Of a DNA stretch of 64,000 nucleotides, positions 46,569 through 57,185 are shown piece after piece (within the stretch, counting starts at the first letter, position 1; the number at the start of each line of letters is the position of its first letter). The stretch spans positions 124,001 to 188,000 of the forward strand of contig WION01000057.1 of the NCBI GenBank assembly GCA_015039365.1, in the 5' to 3' direction. The notes under the pieces are model-generated. The model ran no database searches. It saw only the letters and a list, made by a program, of their open reading frames with translations, and had not been told where the DNA came from. Both the position numbers and the translations under genes were made by a program. This DNA comes from Amanita rubescens. Its lineage: Eukaryota; Basidiomycota; Agaricomycetes; Agaricales; Amanitaceae.

Positions 46569-47679
46569 TTCTTGAGTTCTTTCTCATAATAATTCACAAG
46601 TTCTTGAAAATAGCTGGTAGCATCAACATCACGAATGCGTCAAAGCATTCTGTCATGGTGATCATCTGCCTTGGATTGGCGGAATTCTTCAAGCCATTTC
46701 TTATCTACTTGTGACATATTATTTTGATGTCTTTTTAAGAATATTTGAGAATCATCAAAGATAATTCCCATTCTTTGTTTGAACTGAACGATCTTATCAT
46801 AACACAAATTTTTTGTCATGATGTCTGCTACCTGTTCATTAGTTGGAATGTATGTGAGTCGAACTTTGTTTTCTTCGGCCATATTAATATGAATTTCACT
46901 AGGGTTTGCACAAAATTGAGACATTAATATTACTTGGTAAGTAATATCTGGTCTAGTTCCTAATGCAAGATATAACAATGATCCTATAATTTGTTGAAAG
47001 AAGGATATTGTTTCAGGTGAAGCTTGTTTATCATTAGGTACTGGTACATAACCAGCAGGGAGTGCTGTACGAGTTGGCTTTGCGTTTTCTTGATCAAAAC
47101 GCTTAACAATTTTCTTGGCATAATCTTCTTGGTCAATAATAAGGGTTTTCATTTCCTTATTGTAATTGACTCTCATACCAAGATATTCTTTAACTTTACC
47201 AAGATCTGAACATTCCCAAAGTTTCATAAAAGCGTCTTTGGCCTTTTTAACTTCTAGAGAATTAGATCCCATGAAAAGTATATCATCTACATATAGTACA
47301 ATAACTATAATAGATTTATTATCTTTTCTGATGTAAATACCAGAATCAGATAAACAGCGATCAAATCCTAAACTTCTGAAGGATTTATCTGCTTGTTTGT
47401 TCCAAGCCCAAGAGGCTTGTTTAAGGCCATAAATAGCCTTTTTAAGTCTGTATACCTTCTTTTCTTGATTTTTGATTACATAGCCTTCTGGTTGTGTCAT
47501 GTATACATCCGCTTCAAGATCTCCGTAAAGAAAGGCAGTCTTGACATCGAGTGCTTCTATATCCCAGTTTTCTAGCACTGCAATGGCAAACAAAAGGCGA
47601 ATGGTCTCATATCGAGCCACTGGTGAAAAGGTTTCGTTGTAATCAATACCCGGTCTTTGTGAAAATCCTTTGGCAATGT
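46569..47679 (-). pseudogene. Ty1/copia reverse transcriptase / RNase H, deleted and truncated
   Basis: Minus-strand frame. From 47679: KGFSQRPGIDYNETFSPVAR in an adjoining frame, then IEALDVKTAFLYGDLEADVY, LKKAIYGLKQASWAWNKQAD, IIVIVLYVDDILFMGSNSLE (catalytic YVDD), DLGKVKEYLGMRVNYNKEMK and GSLLYLALGTRPDITYQVIL. At about 46882 the frame jumps from CANPSEIHINMAEENKV to the RNase H end RLTYIPTNEQVADIMTKNL, so roughly 90 residues of RNase H are missing in frame. The start is cut by an LTR at 47680. Gag, protease and integrase are absent. Confidence 0.88.
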
Positions 47680-47996
47680 AACAGGGCTACTATGTAGCTC
47701 TCGTACATATTCATCAAGACCTTCATCAAGATGGGAGATCCCTTTGGGATCTCCGAATACAAGGATGGGAGTTATCCATTAACTCCCTTGTAGATAGCTT
47801 TCCCTTATTCTCGTAGATAGTCTAACCGTGACGATACATATATGGTATCTAGTCACATTGTCACAGATCATACTTACACTTACTTTACTCCACACGCGTC
47901 ACCGCACGGTATCACGAATACACGTTGATTCAGTGCAAGACGCAAGGAGTGAATAAGTTGGAACCATATTAGGTTCCAATAAGTAAGAACGTTACA
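47680..47996 (-). mobile_element. LTR of a TGTAAC...GTTACA element (solo, or one end of a larger element)
   Basis: Plus strand TGTAACAGGGCTACTATG ... AAGTAAGAACGTTACA, 317 bp, with perfect 6-bp terminal inverted repeats. It reads TGTAACG on the minus strand like the other LTRs of this family, and is preceded on that strand by a purine-rich AAAGTGCAAAAAAG. Flanks GCAA and CTTT do not match, so it is either the edge of a longer element extending right (which the hairpin region may be) or a rearranged solo LTR. It cuts the copia pol. Rich in hairpins (47734-47754, 47767-47787, 47958-47979). Confidence 0.55.
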
Positions 47997-48261
47997 CTTT
48001 TTTGCACTTTCACAAGTGTACTGTGCCATTCTTCTCAAACAGCTTATATCTCTCTCGAAAAACTATCTACACACCAACCAGCACCAAGAAAGCGTTCTAC
48101 AAACATCCCAATAACCCCTGGAGGTTCTCTAGAACCTCCATTTCGCGTTCCGGATCCCAGAAACCCGAAACGACGCTTGTGACATTGTCCAAGCCATTTC
48201 AAATTTACGAATAAGATATACTCGTTCTACAACTACCTAGAGCGAACCAGAAACAACCTAA

Positions 48262-51200
48262 ATGATTTCCGGAGGCTCCCACAACATGGAGCCTCCTCCA
48301 CATAAGGATATCCCGAGAATGAACCTCCAGTACGACGAGGTATTCTCACTGCTCCTTCCTCAGAAGGAGAAGGGATATTGCGCTTCTCAAAGACGAATGA
48401 AAACGAAATACTACGAGCTCAAGGCTCGTTATGAGCAAAAACGCAAAGAAGTTCAAGAGAACTTCTGTTCCACGTCATCTCGGGAACTGGATCTGATGTC
48501 CAGTACCCTACATAGCTGGCACGAAACCCTCGTTGCTCTTAAACGGGAACACTATTCTGAGTGTTCCCAACTCATCTTCAATCACGCAACTGAGTTCGAC
48601 GACTTCGTCGCGAAATATCACGCTTCTCAATTCAAGATTAACCTCGACGAACCACTTTCACGCGACTTACAATACGCCTGTCACGACGCGTATTTAGGCT
48701 TATATGATGGTTCGAGGTCTTTACCGTCCCCCCCCTATTCCGATCGGAGTCCGAGGAGTCCTATAGGAGTCACATCGGAATTTATTACAAATAAGATTAC
48801 ATTAACATTACAAATTTTTTAACACTACATTTTTCAATCGGACTGGTATCGGATGAATAGGAAGCCTTCCGATGGACTCGAATAGGACATAGGACTCTAA
48901 TAGGACTATTCCTATAGGACTCCGACAATTCTGCGCTTTTTAATGTAGTCTTTGTAGTCTCATTTGTAATACTACCATTTGCCAAGAGTACTGTGTGACC
49001 GTGGGAAAATTTGGAAAAAAAAATGTGAAAAATGCAGAAAAATCATGTAATCAGATTAGTGTGTAAATGAACATGCCAAACAATGCCAAACTCAAGTTAT
49101 TTGCAAAATACTGTTTTAAACGCTTCATGTTAAAAAATTGAATGGCTGCCAAAAATCTTGAAAAATCTGGAAAAATCATGCGATCAGATTAGTGTGGAAA
49201 TTAACATGCCAAACAATGCCAAACTCAAGATATTTGCAAAATACTGTTTTAAACACTTCATGTTGAAAAATTGAAAGGCTGCTAAAAATCTTGAAAAATC
49301 AGGAAAAATCATGTGATCAAGATGGTGCAAGAATCATGCTCTAGAACAGAGCCAAACCCAAGATATTTGTAATTTATTCTTCAGATATAATGGAGAGAAA
49401 ATTGATAGGTTGCCAAAACATCTTGTGACTTTGTACAAGGGCCCCTGGTTATGTTGATAAGACAATTGAACCACTGGGGGTGTGGGGTCAGAGAAACTTC
49501 AAACATATTAGGTAAAACAATAGAATATCATAGTCTTAGGTTTGAGGCAATTCTGGAACAGAGCATGGACAACCGTAAAGTTATAGTACTAGTAAAGGTG
49601 AGACTGACTGATATTGGCCTAGGCACTGTACTTAACTTCAAATTACTAATAGTACCTGTGATTGGAGGTAGCTGATAATGATCCATAGTAGGGCACTCAG
49701 TGTGGCAGGTCACAGGTGCCAGATGTCACTGCCACTGTGATTGGAACTTGAAGTTGATACTAGCCTATTACATGTCACTGAGCCACCATTCTGTTACTAA
49801 TAGTATTGACTCCCACATTATGCATGCCTGATTAGTTTTGGAAGTGACAGACCCACTTATGTATCTCTACTTACTCATCATCAAATTATCTATCATTGTC
49901 CACACTCTGTTCAATTTCTATCATCACTGTTCTCTTAGTATTTGAGTTAACCATTGCTGAGTTAACTTTGCCACCGTATGCTTCTAGTGTGGAAGCTTAG
50001 TACATCAGCTAACACAGCAAAAGTCTGATCACAGACTTGTCTGATGTTATCTGATGCTTAAGTGTCTCTCACTGCTCAGATGGTTAGATAGTCTGAAGAC
50101 AAGTCAGACAACTTATGAAACACTGTCTGTCAGACAGTCAGATAATCTGTGTGTCAGCATCTGTCAGTGCCTATTAGATAGTCAGACAACCAGACAATTA
50201 GTGTGTTAGCATCTGTCAGTGCCTGTCAGATAGTCAGACAGTCAGACAATTATTAATATGCTTCTAACAACCACAGCTCACTGTGCCATACCATCCGACC
50301 AAATAACCAAGAACTCATCTCCACCTGCTTTCACCCCTTGACTTCAATACATACATAATCACAAATCCCTCATATTTACATACCTATGACAAATTGACAA
50401 TCATAGGTGATTGGTGGTGAGTCATTGGTTGTTGCTGGCAACAAACATGTGGGATTGTGGAACTAAAACTAGATCATCACTTCAACTGGCACTCTGCACT
50501 GCACCTCCAGCAGCCACTGCCATGTGCATGTTGCCAATGTCCTTGACCTCAGCAGCTACTCACCACTCAAGTCACATTACTGAAACTGACTTTCACCACT
50601 GCCAGCCCTTTCTAACTGATCACACATACTACATTGACTCATCATCACCAGCCAGACACACCCAAATTGTGTTGGGTTCAACTATGGCTTTGCAGGTGGT
50701 CACATGGAGTGGTGATACATTCCTTTACATTTACCTAGAATTTGGCTCAGATTTGTGTCCTAATTCTTGCATGACCTTGTGTGCATTTTTCAAGATCACA
50801 CTTGCATCTGAAAAGTATTTTGCAAATATGTCAAGTTTGCCATTGTTTGGTTTTATAATTCTTATATAACCTGGATCACATGGATTTTCCGCATTTTTTC
50901 AGTATTTTTTGAATTTATTCTGCAAGTTAAAGATACCTAATATAAATAAACATAAATAAACAATACCAAACATGGTTCCCTATTTTTAAGGATTTTGGAT
51001 TTCTTTTGCAAGTTAAGATGCCTAATATAAACAAACATAAACAAACAAAGCCAAACATGTTTCCTACCATTTTACCTTTTTTTACATTTTATCAGAAAGT
51101 GATCAGAGTCCTATAGGAGTCCTATAGGAGTCCTAGGAGTCTGTCGGAGTCTAATCGGACTGGGGGGGGAGTGTAAAGTACTGGATGGTTCGATAGACCC

Positions 51201-54200
51201 GGAAGTAATATCCGAGTCGTTCTGGACGTTGGTCAAACATTGGGACTCGATATGCACAGCCATCTTCGCTAACGGCCAAGCTCATCCAGGCTCCAACCAA
51301 CTTCCAAGCACAACCGATGAACCACGACCTGCAGCAGCCGTCAAAGCAATGGAGGAGGTTCCCAGAACCTCCGAGTCATCCACGAATGACTCCCCGACGT
51401 CTTCCGCTCAAACGCGTCATCATCCCGGCCCGAGTCCTTTTGAGTCTCGAAACATACCGGAACGAGTTCAAATGACTCGTTCCCAAATACTGCTTGAACT
51501 GGAGGGAAGCGCGCCTAGTACGCTTCCCGAAACGCCAAAGAACTCGGAGCGCATAACCGAGCGCTCCATCTTGATAGACGGACTTGCTAATGCACAAGTC
51601 CGGACTCCCTCTCTTTTGGGTGAAACGCGGGAGGAACAACGGGTCTACAACCCCGTTGTTAGTATACATGCAAAAGACGAGGATGTCTACTCACCGGAAA
51701 CCGTATCAACAGCCCCCGTGCTGCCGGACTCCGTTCCCATCTCCTCGCCAATCCCTATTGCTCCTGCTACGCCCAAAACCTGTCCTTCAACCCCGTCATT
51801 CAATCATAGCTCTTCACGAGCCATACGTGAGGTTAGAAGACCGAGAGACTCGACTTCCGAGTCTCCAACGCCGTCGGAACGAGTTCGAATGACTCGTTCC
51901 CAAACACGTCCGAGCTCATTGAAGCCGGACTTCCTTTTTATGCCTCGGGAACTCCAACAGAACTCCCGGAGTTCCCTAATGGACCACGAGCTGTCCAAAG
52001 CTCGTAAAACGGACTTCCATGGGAAGTCCCCCTCGGAATCGTCAACGGAAACAGCAGCGACTGTCTCCCGCACTTCGTCGAAGTATCCTACGCATGTTGA
52101 GAAGCGACAATTGTCGGAACCAACTGTGCTTGTCCAGAAACTCTCGGACAAGAGTACAGGGACCGTTAAGTCATCACCTAGGTCCCAAGTCGTCACTGTC
52201 ACTACGCCTTGCGCTCCTAGCTCTGGAGCTGCATCCAATTCGAAATCTCGAATGGAAAACGCGACTGTTAGCACAGGGAAACAAGCCAACATGTCAGAAT
52301 ATGCACCTTCGACCAAGACAGCCCTCACGCTGTCTAAACTCTCGCCCGTCTCCCCTTTACGGGCCCATCCTTCAAACCGGCTCATGAACGAGCCCAAGCC
52401 ATCCCCTCTGAACGTTTCCAAACGGCATGCACCTGGCGTCGTTAGTACGAAACAAATGGCGAGCAGAAGTGCTCACCAGAAGGTTGATGCTCGTTCGAGA
52501 GCATCATTACCAGCCGCCAACTGGCCATTTGGTAAACCACCCTCGTCTCCAGGCCTAGGACAATCGGATCAGCTCAAACAAGCTGCTAGACCGCTCGGAA
52601 GTTCTTTCGAACTTCCCGCAAATATCCCGGAATGCTCCGCAGAGCATTCCATACTATCTGGACGACTTACCAACAAGCAAGTCGTCTCTCTTTCGCCCTC
52701 TGGTGGAACGGGGGAGGAACGGCATACGCTAGACGCCGTAATTAGCAAACAAAAAGAGAATATTGAAAATCCCATACCTGAAGCTTCGGCAGCCTCCACG
52801 CTGCCAGTATCCACTCCCATCACCATTCCCATCCATCCTGGCCCTTCACAATGTTCGTCTCTTGAAGAAATCCACACGCAAGTGACCGAAGGAGCCATTC
52901 AGAGAGTCTCAACTCCTGAGACTCGAAACACGCTCGAACGAGCTCAAATGACTCGTTCTGAAGCTAGTCCGAGTTCTGCAGAATCGGACAGTCATCCTGA
53001 AACTCCGGGACTCATTATGAGTCCCCCGAATATTGCTCGCGAGCCTATGTCGGCTCGAATACCCATATTGGTCAAACCTGTCCCGGAGATGGTCCTGCCC
53101 ATCTCCCGACCTTTACTCAGCTCAGGTATACACGTCAAGGCTGGAAAACGACCTAAGCAAACCGTTCCGAGAACCAGAGAGCCCCCGAAAGGAAGCTCTC
53201 GTATCAGCAACAAGTCTTCTAGCCGAACCGTATCGACTCCCTCTTCGAAACGTTGGGATGTCGAGAAACCAGCTATAGGAAAGGCGAAAGTCAACCCTGC
53301 GAAGAGAACGAGAGCAGTCAAACACTTACCTGCACCCAAGACGGCCCTCTCACTGCCGAAAACCTCGCCCATCATAATCTCCTCAACTCGGGCACCTCCA
53401 ACTCGTCCTTCCAGAGACAGGGCCTCGCTTCCTTTCCCTGGAGTTTCGAAACGACGCGCATCGAGCGTCGTAAACACAAATCATGTAGTAGATACAAATA
53501 TTACACACCGTTTACCGGAGACCCTCTCTCGGGTCTCCAATGAATTTTCTTCACCACCGTCTGGTGAAAGCTCATCTTCTCCTGCTACCGGAGAAGCTAA
53601 AAAATCGGTTAAACCTAAAGGAGGACCAACTCAGTCCTTCGGAATCTGTGAGCGTTCCGCTGAGCGCTCTGCTCAAATTCAAAGACTCATCGGCACACGA
53701 GCCTCAACCCTTTCCTTTTCGGATGAAAGGAGGGAGAAACGGCGGATCTACGACACCGTCATCAATATTCAGATCAATACAAGTGAAGAAAAAGACTCAC
53801 TTGAAGCAACAGCAGCTTCCACGCTGCCATTCTCCACTTCCGTTCCCTCATACATCCGTCCTGCGCCAACAGCATTCACTCGTCCATCTTCGGACGAGCA
53901 TTCACCACCTGTTGAGGTGGTAACCGGACGACGCATCCTAAGCGTCGTCAATAAGACATTATTGGCGAGTGAACAACCACACTCACCTTATAACGGGACT
54001 GCTCGAAGACAGTCCCAATACCGTACAACTCCCTCAAGAGATGAAGGAGTGCAGCTTGCAAGAGCAGCTGCATACATTCGGGAGCGTATCAGTCGACGCT
54101 CCCTCGCCTGTGCCGAATCCATCCGTTGTTCTCCAAAGGTTCCGCCTGACAAGACAGTAGAACCTAGACTGGATTCTAGATGGCTTGCTATACAAGTCAT

Positions 54201-55671
54201 CAATAAAGAAATGGAAGCGAGCGTAACAATACGCTCACCTGAACCTGAAGGTCCCGAAGCTCCTTTGATACAGCCTGATGCTGCGATCCAACAGCCCAAG
54301 ACTCGGAGAGCTAACGAGCTCTCCTCTGGACATTCGGAAGCCAGCCCACGGCTTCCTGGACCTACGCTTGACGAAGCGGACAACAGACAGCATCGAGACT
54401 TGCATGCTGTCAATAACGTCGAAATGAGCATGAGTTCACGCTCACTTGTACCCAATACGGCCCTCACACCGTTCCGCTCATCCGCGTCTGCCTGTCCTAC
54501 GCAGATCTATCCCTTGTTCCAGCCGAGTTACGTCTTGCTTGAACCACATCGGCTGGTCCATCCGCTCACACAGTCGAGTGCTGAGCTCGACTGGCTTTAT
54601 ACATCCCGACAATGTCCTTGGGATGTAGTCAATACGTCAATCAATTCGGAGAACACAATCCGGTACTTACCTGAGTCAAAGGCCGAAAGCAACGAGCCTT
54701 CTCCCATCTTATCCAAGACCGGGAGAACTCGGGAATCCGGCCCCTCATTCCCTCAAGACGTTCCATATCAGTCTGGCACTGGAGAAGAAGCTCAGCAGCG
54801 CAGCTTATGCACTATCAGCAACGTGAAAACGGGTACAACTGGGTACTCACCTGATTACCCCGCGGTCCCTTTACCGCGTTCTCGCATACCGGTCGACTCC
54901 CTGCCGGTTTTCCCATCCGTTCGGCTGAATATTGAGCAACTCCAGCCAATTCCCTCGGAGCTTCCTGTCTCAGGACTCGGAAGCTCCCAACGATGTCCCT
55001 TTGATGTCGTTAACACTAAATTCGACTCGAGTACTAGTCTGTACTCACCTCAACCTGCGGCAGTGTACACACTGCATATACCCGAACACACCAGCCAAGC
55101 CGTTTCTTTCGACCTTGACTGTAGTCTTGGCATATCCTTGAGAACGACACGGGTCCTCAGTGTCATTACCTTCTGTGAAACCAGGCATTGCGAGGCTGAA
55201 GAGACGGAGTACACAATCATCCACGAGTACATCGAGGACGACGAGGCTCCCGCTTCAACCCCTCCTTCTTATGCCTATGTCGACGTCAAGGCCACAGTGA
55301 ACGCGCTACCCTCGCTTCCGCCCGAGCCTTCGTGGTGGGCGGAAACTCCGGGTTCCGTGTGCGTCGAACGCGTTTGGCGCACCCGCTGTAAACCGCCCAG
55401 CTTTGCGGTCAATTTAAGACGACAAAACTATCCTGTCGTCAATAAAACAATTAATATGGGTAAAGACAACTCACCCTTATATCGGGCAGTACGAATACTG
55501 CCCAAACTGTTCAATTCCATTTGCATCAACCGCTTGAGGCCGCGACGACAGTTATACGTCGACATCTTCCGATTTACGAGCAATCCGGCAAGACCGCTAC
55601 TTCATTGCCACTCCCTTGTCTCGCTCGTCGTCGCATTCTTGCAGTATTTGCGAATTGATTCGGAGGGCTAA
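48262..55671 (+). CDS. Very long ORF of unknown function, split by a MULE-like insertion (48715-51183)
   Basis: Part one (48262-48714, 151 codons) begins MISGGSHNMEPPP and is helical and charged (KARYEQKRKEVQENFCSTSS, FDDFVAKYHASQFKINLDEP, ACHDAYLGLYDGS). Part two (open from 51184 to a TAA at 55669-55671) continues IDPEVISESFWTLVKHWDSI. Removing the insert and one 9-bp duplication joins them in frame as GLYDGSIDPEV, about 1,650 aa in all. After about 40 residues the protein becomes Ser/Pro/Thr/Arg-rich and internally repetitive: ERVQMTRSQ / ERVRMTRSQ / ERAQMTRSE; ASTLPVS / ASTLPFS; and about a dozen VVNT/VVNK/VINK motifs about 15 residues before an SPE/SPQ-like motif. No known domain. No stop in 4.4 kb argues for coding selection, but the antisense strand has strong intron-like signals, so the coding strand is uncertain. 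Confidence 0.5.
48715..51183. mobile_element. MULE-like non-autonomous element, 'ATAGGACTCC' type, 2,469 bp
   Basis: Left end AGGTCTTTACCGTCCCCCCC, right end complement CAGTACTTTACACTCCCCCC. Perfect 9-bp duplication GATGGTTCG at 48706-48714 and 51184-51192. Subterminal arrays of ATAGGACTCC / GGAGTCCTAT on both sides (48740-48930, 51108-51160). The interior has about 2.5 direct copies of a 130-bp block (AAATCATG..ATCAGATTAGTG ... GCAAAATACTGTTTTAAAC) at 49040-49330, CAGACAGTCAGACAATTA runs at 50030-50250 and TTTTGCAAATATGTCAAG blocks. No gene. It interrupts the long ORF. Confidence 0.92.
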
Positions 55672-56850
55672 TTTCGAGCCCTCCACACATGTAAATCTGT
55701 AAATTATGAATATACTTATCAGCAAAATGAACACAATCAAGTTATGAGCTTACAACTCACCTATTTAATCGAATTACTCGGAAGGAGACTCCCTGAGAGT
55801 CTCCACACTTAATAATAACTTCCCTCTTCTTGTAAGAAGGGAAGAAACTCGCGACGAGTCAAGTTAGATTCATCCGAGCCTAAAAACGGAGAGTTACAAC
55901 GAACTCTCCACTAACATTTACCGGAGGACTTACCATTGAGTCCTCCCCGTCCATCCGTTTGACACCGCGTCCTCGGGAATGCCTCCTGGCCCTCGTTCAT
56001 TCCAATACGTGAGAGGGCGACGCATAGTCCTACCCTCGAGACCGACGAACTGTCCAGGTCTCAAACAAGAATCCTGGAGAGAACTCATACTGAGTCCTCC
56101 CCTTTAACGTCCGACGAGCCGGGATAACTGCAGCTATACGACGCAGTTAATACGAATCAAAACGAGTAGAAAACGAGAACGCACCTGATGCCAAGGCTGC
56201 TCTCTCGCAGCCATCCATCGTCTACCTCGTCTGCTCCCTCTCCCAGTTGTAAACCACCCATAACGGACAAAACGGCGACGCTATAACGTCGTCAACAAAA
56301 TATCACCCTCGGGTATAAGGAACTTACCTATACCCTCGACATTACACGGGAACTCAACGAGAGTTCCCCCGACCAACTCATACGCCCGTTTTTCTCCTTT
56401 TCTCTTGAAGGGGAAGAGACGCTGGGCGTGTTATTAAGATTAATCGTCCTAAACGATGGAGAGTTCCAACGAACTCTCCGAATACATTCGGGACTCGAAA
56501 GAGTCCCACTCCTTCGACATTGACGGCAGACTTGTTCATAGGGACTCGCTTCTGAGTCCCAAGAATCGATAAGCGAAGCTGAAAGAAATCGGTCAGCGAG
56601 AAACGAAGAAATAGAAAGAAGAGAACATACCTCTCCCGGAATCCCTGCCTTCATCTCGTCTCGCTCTCTCGCATCCGTTCTCGCATTCCCTCAGATCAAT
56701 CCTCCATTGATAACGTCAAACGGACCGTTCCTGGCCCGTTCCCCCCTGTCAAAATGCGTGAGAGGTCAAGCCCTCGCTATCAGCCAGTTATACGCGTCTA
56801 TACTCGGATGCTCGTCAGCCACGCCAACAGGAACAACACTAGACGCTTAC
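51645..56850 (-). other. Series of 17 intron-like blocks on the minus strand
   Basis: Each block, read on the minus strand, has a GTGAGT/GTAAGT-like donor, a TTGAC/CTGAT/TTAAC-like branch site and an AG acceptor 5-15 nt later. Plus-strand extents: 51645-51694, 52433-52476, 52729-52777, 53273-53329, 53748-53800, 53938-53986, 54188-54238, 54399-54445, 54617-54670, 54804-54850, 54999-55048, 55428-55474, 55715-55760, 56134-56184, 56281-56327, 56579-56630, 56803-56850. Lengths 44-57 nt, normal for basidiomycete introns. 56579-56630 and 56803-56850 are textbook (GTATGT...GCTGAC...CAG; GTAAGC...GCTGAC...GAG). Minus-strand exon ends often translate as GSVEAA-x-AS or RAVLG-x just before the donor. Twelve blocks lie antisense to the long plus-strand ORF, five beyond it. 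Either a multi-intron minus-strand gene or non-coding RNA, or a repeated motif mimicking introns. Confidence 0.55.
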
Positions 56851-57185
56851 CTGGTGTCTAGCATTATGCTCCCTTCTCCCCAAAGCACGTCGTGTGGGGG
56901 AGAAACCCTCTATCACCCGGGACCATGTATATCTGGTCCCCTGCTCCCTATTTCCCATCTCCTATCCCTCGGGATCGATCGTCGGTCAGCGCTGAAGTTA
57001 CGTCGCACTATCCTAACAGCCAAGTCAGCCAATCAAACCCAACGAAAGGAAGAAAAAAGGAAAGAATCAAGAGACGCACCAAGTTATACCTTAGCCGCGC
57101 TCACCGGCCATCTCATTTCCTTCCTCTCTCTCCTCTCTCTCTTCTCGATCACCAACGGATAAGACGCGGCTCTTGAAGCCGTACT
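55672..57185. other. Hairpin-rich region beyond the long ORF
   Basis: No plus-strand frame over about 150 codons. On the minus strand, joining across the intron-like block 56579-56630 gives a protein-like stretch (GELRLSILGTQKRVPMNKSA then VNVEGVGLFRVPNVFGEFVG) that reaches a stop near 56380. The hairpin array and intron-like blocks continue to about 56960. A C/T-rich tract (57100-57150) precedes the gypsy LTR; on the minus strand it would be a purine-rich tract. The gypsy element begins abruptly at 57186. Confidence 0.4.

Larger units (their letters stand above)
47730..57180. repeat. Dense array of short perfect inverted repeats (hairpins)
   Basis: Outside the MULE insert, stems of 6-9 bp with loops of 3-15 nt recur every few tens of bases. 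Examples: GGAGATCCC-ttt-GGGATCTCC (47734), GGAGGTTC-tcta-GAACCTCC (48120), GGGAACAC-tattctga-GTGTTCCC (48545), GGAGGTT-cccag-AACCTCC (51354), GGAACGAGT-tcaaatg-ACTCGTTCC (51459), AACAACGGG-8 nt-CCCGTTGTT (51635), GGAATGCTC-cgca-GAGCATTCC (52629), GGGACTCAT-t-ATGAGTCCC (53008), GACGACGC-7 nt-GCGTCGTC (53927), GGGACTG-8 nt-CAGTCCC (53996). They continue past the ORF stop, for example GGAGACTC-cctga-GAGTCTCC (55794), GGAGAGTT-acaacg-AACTCTCC (55889) and GGGACTC-gaaa-GAGTCCC (56492). Neighbouring transposons do not show this density. Confidence 0.85.
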
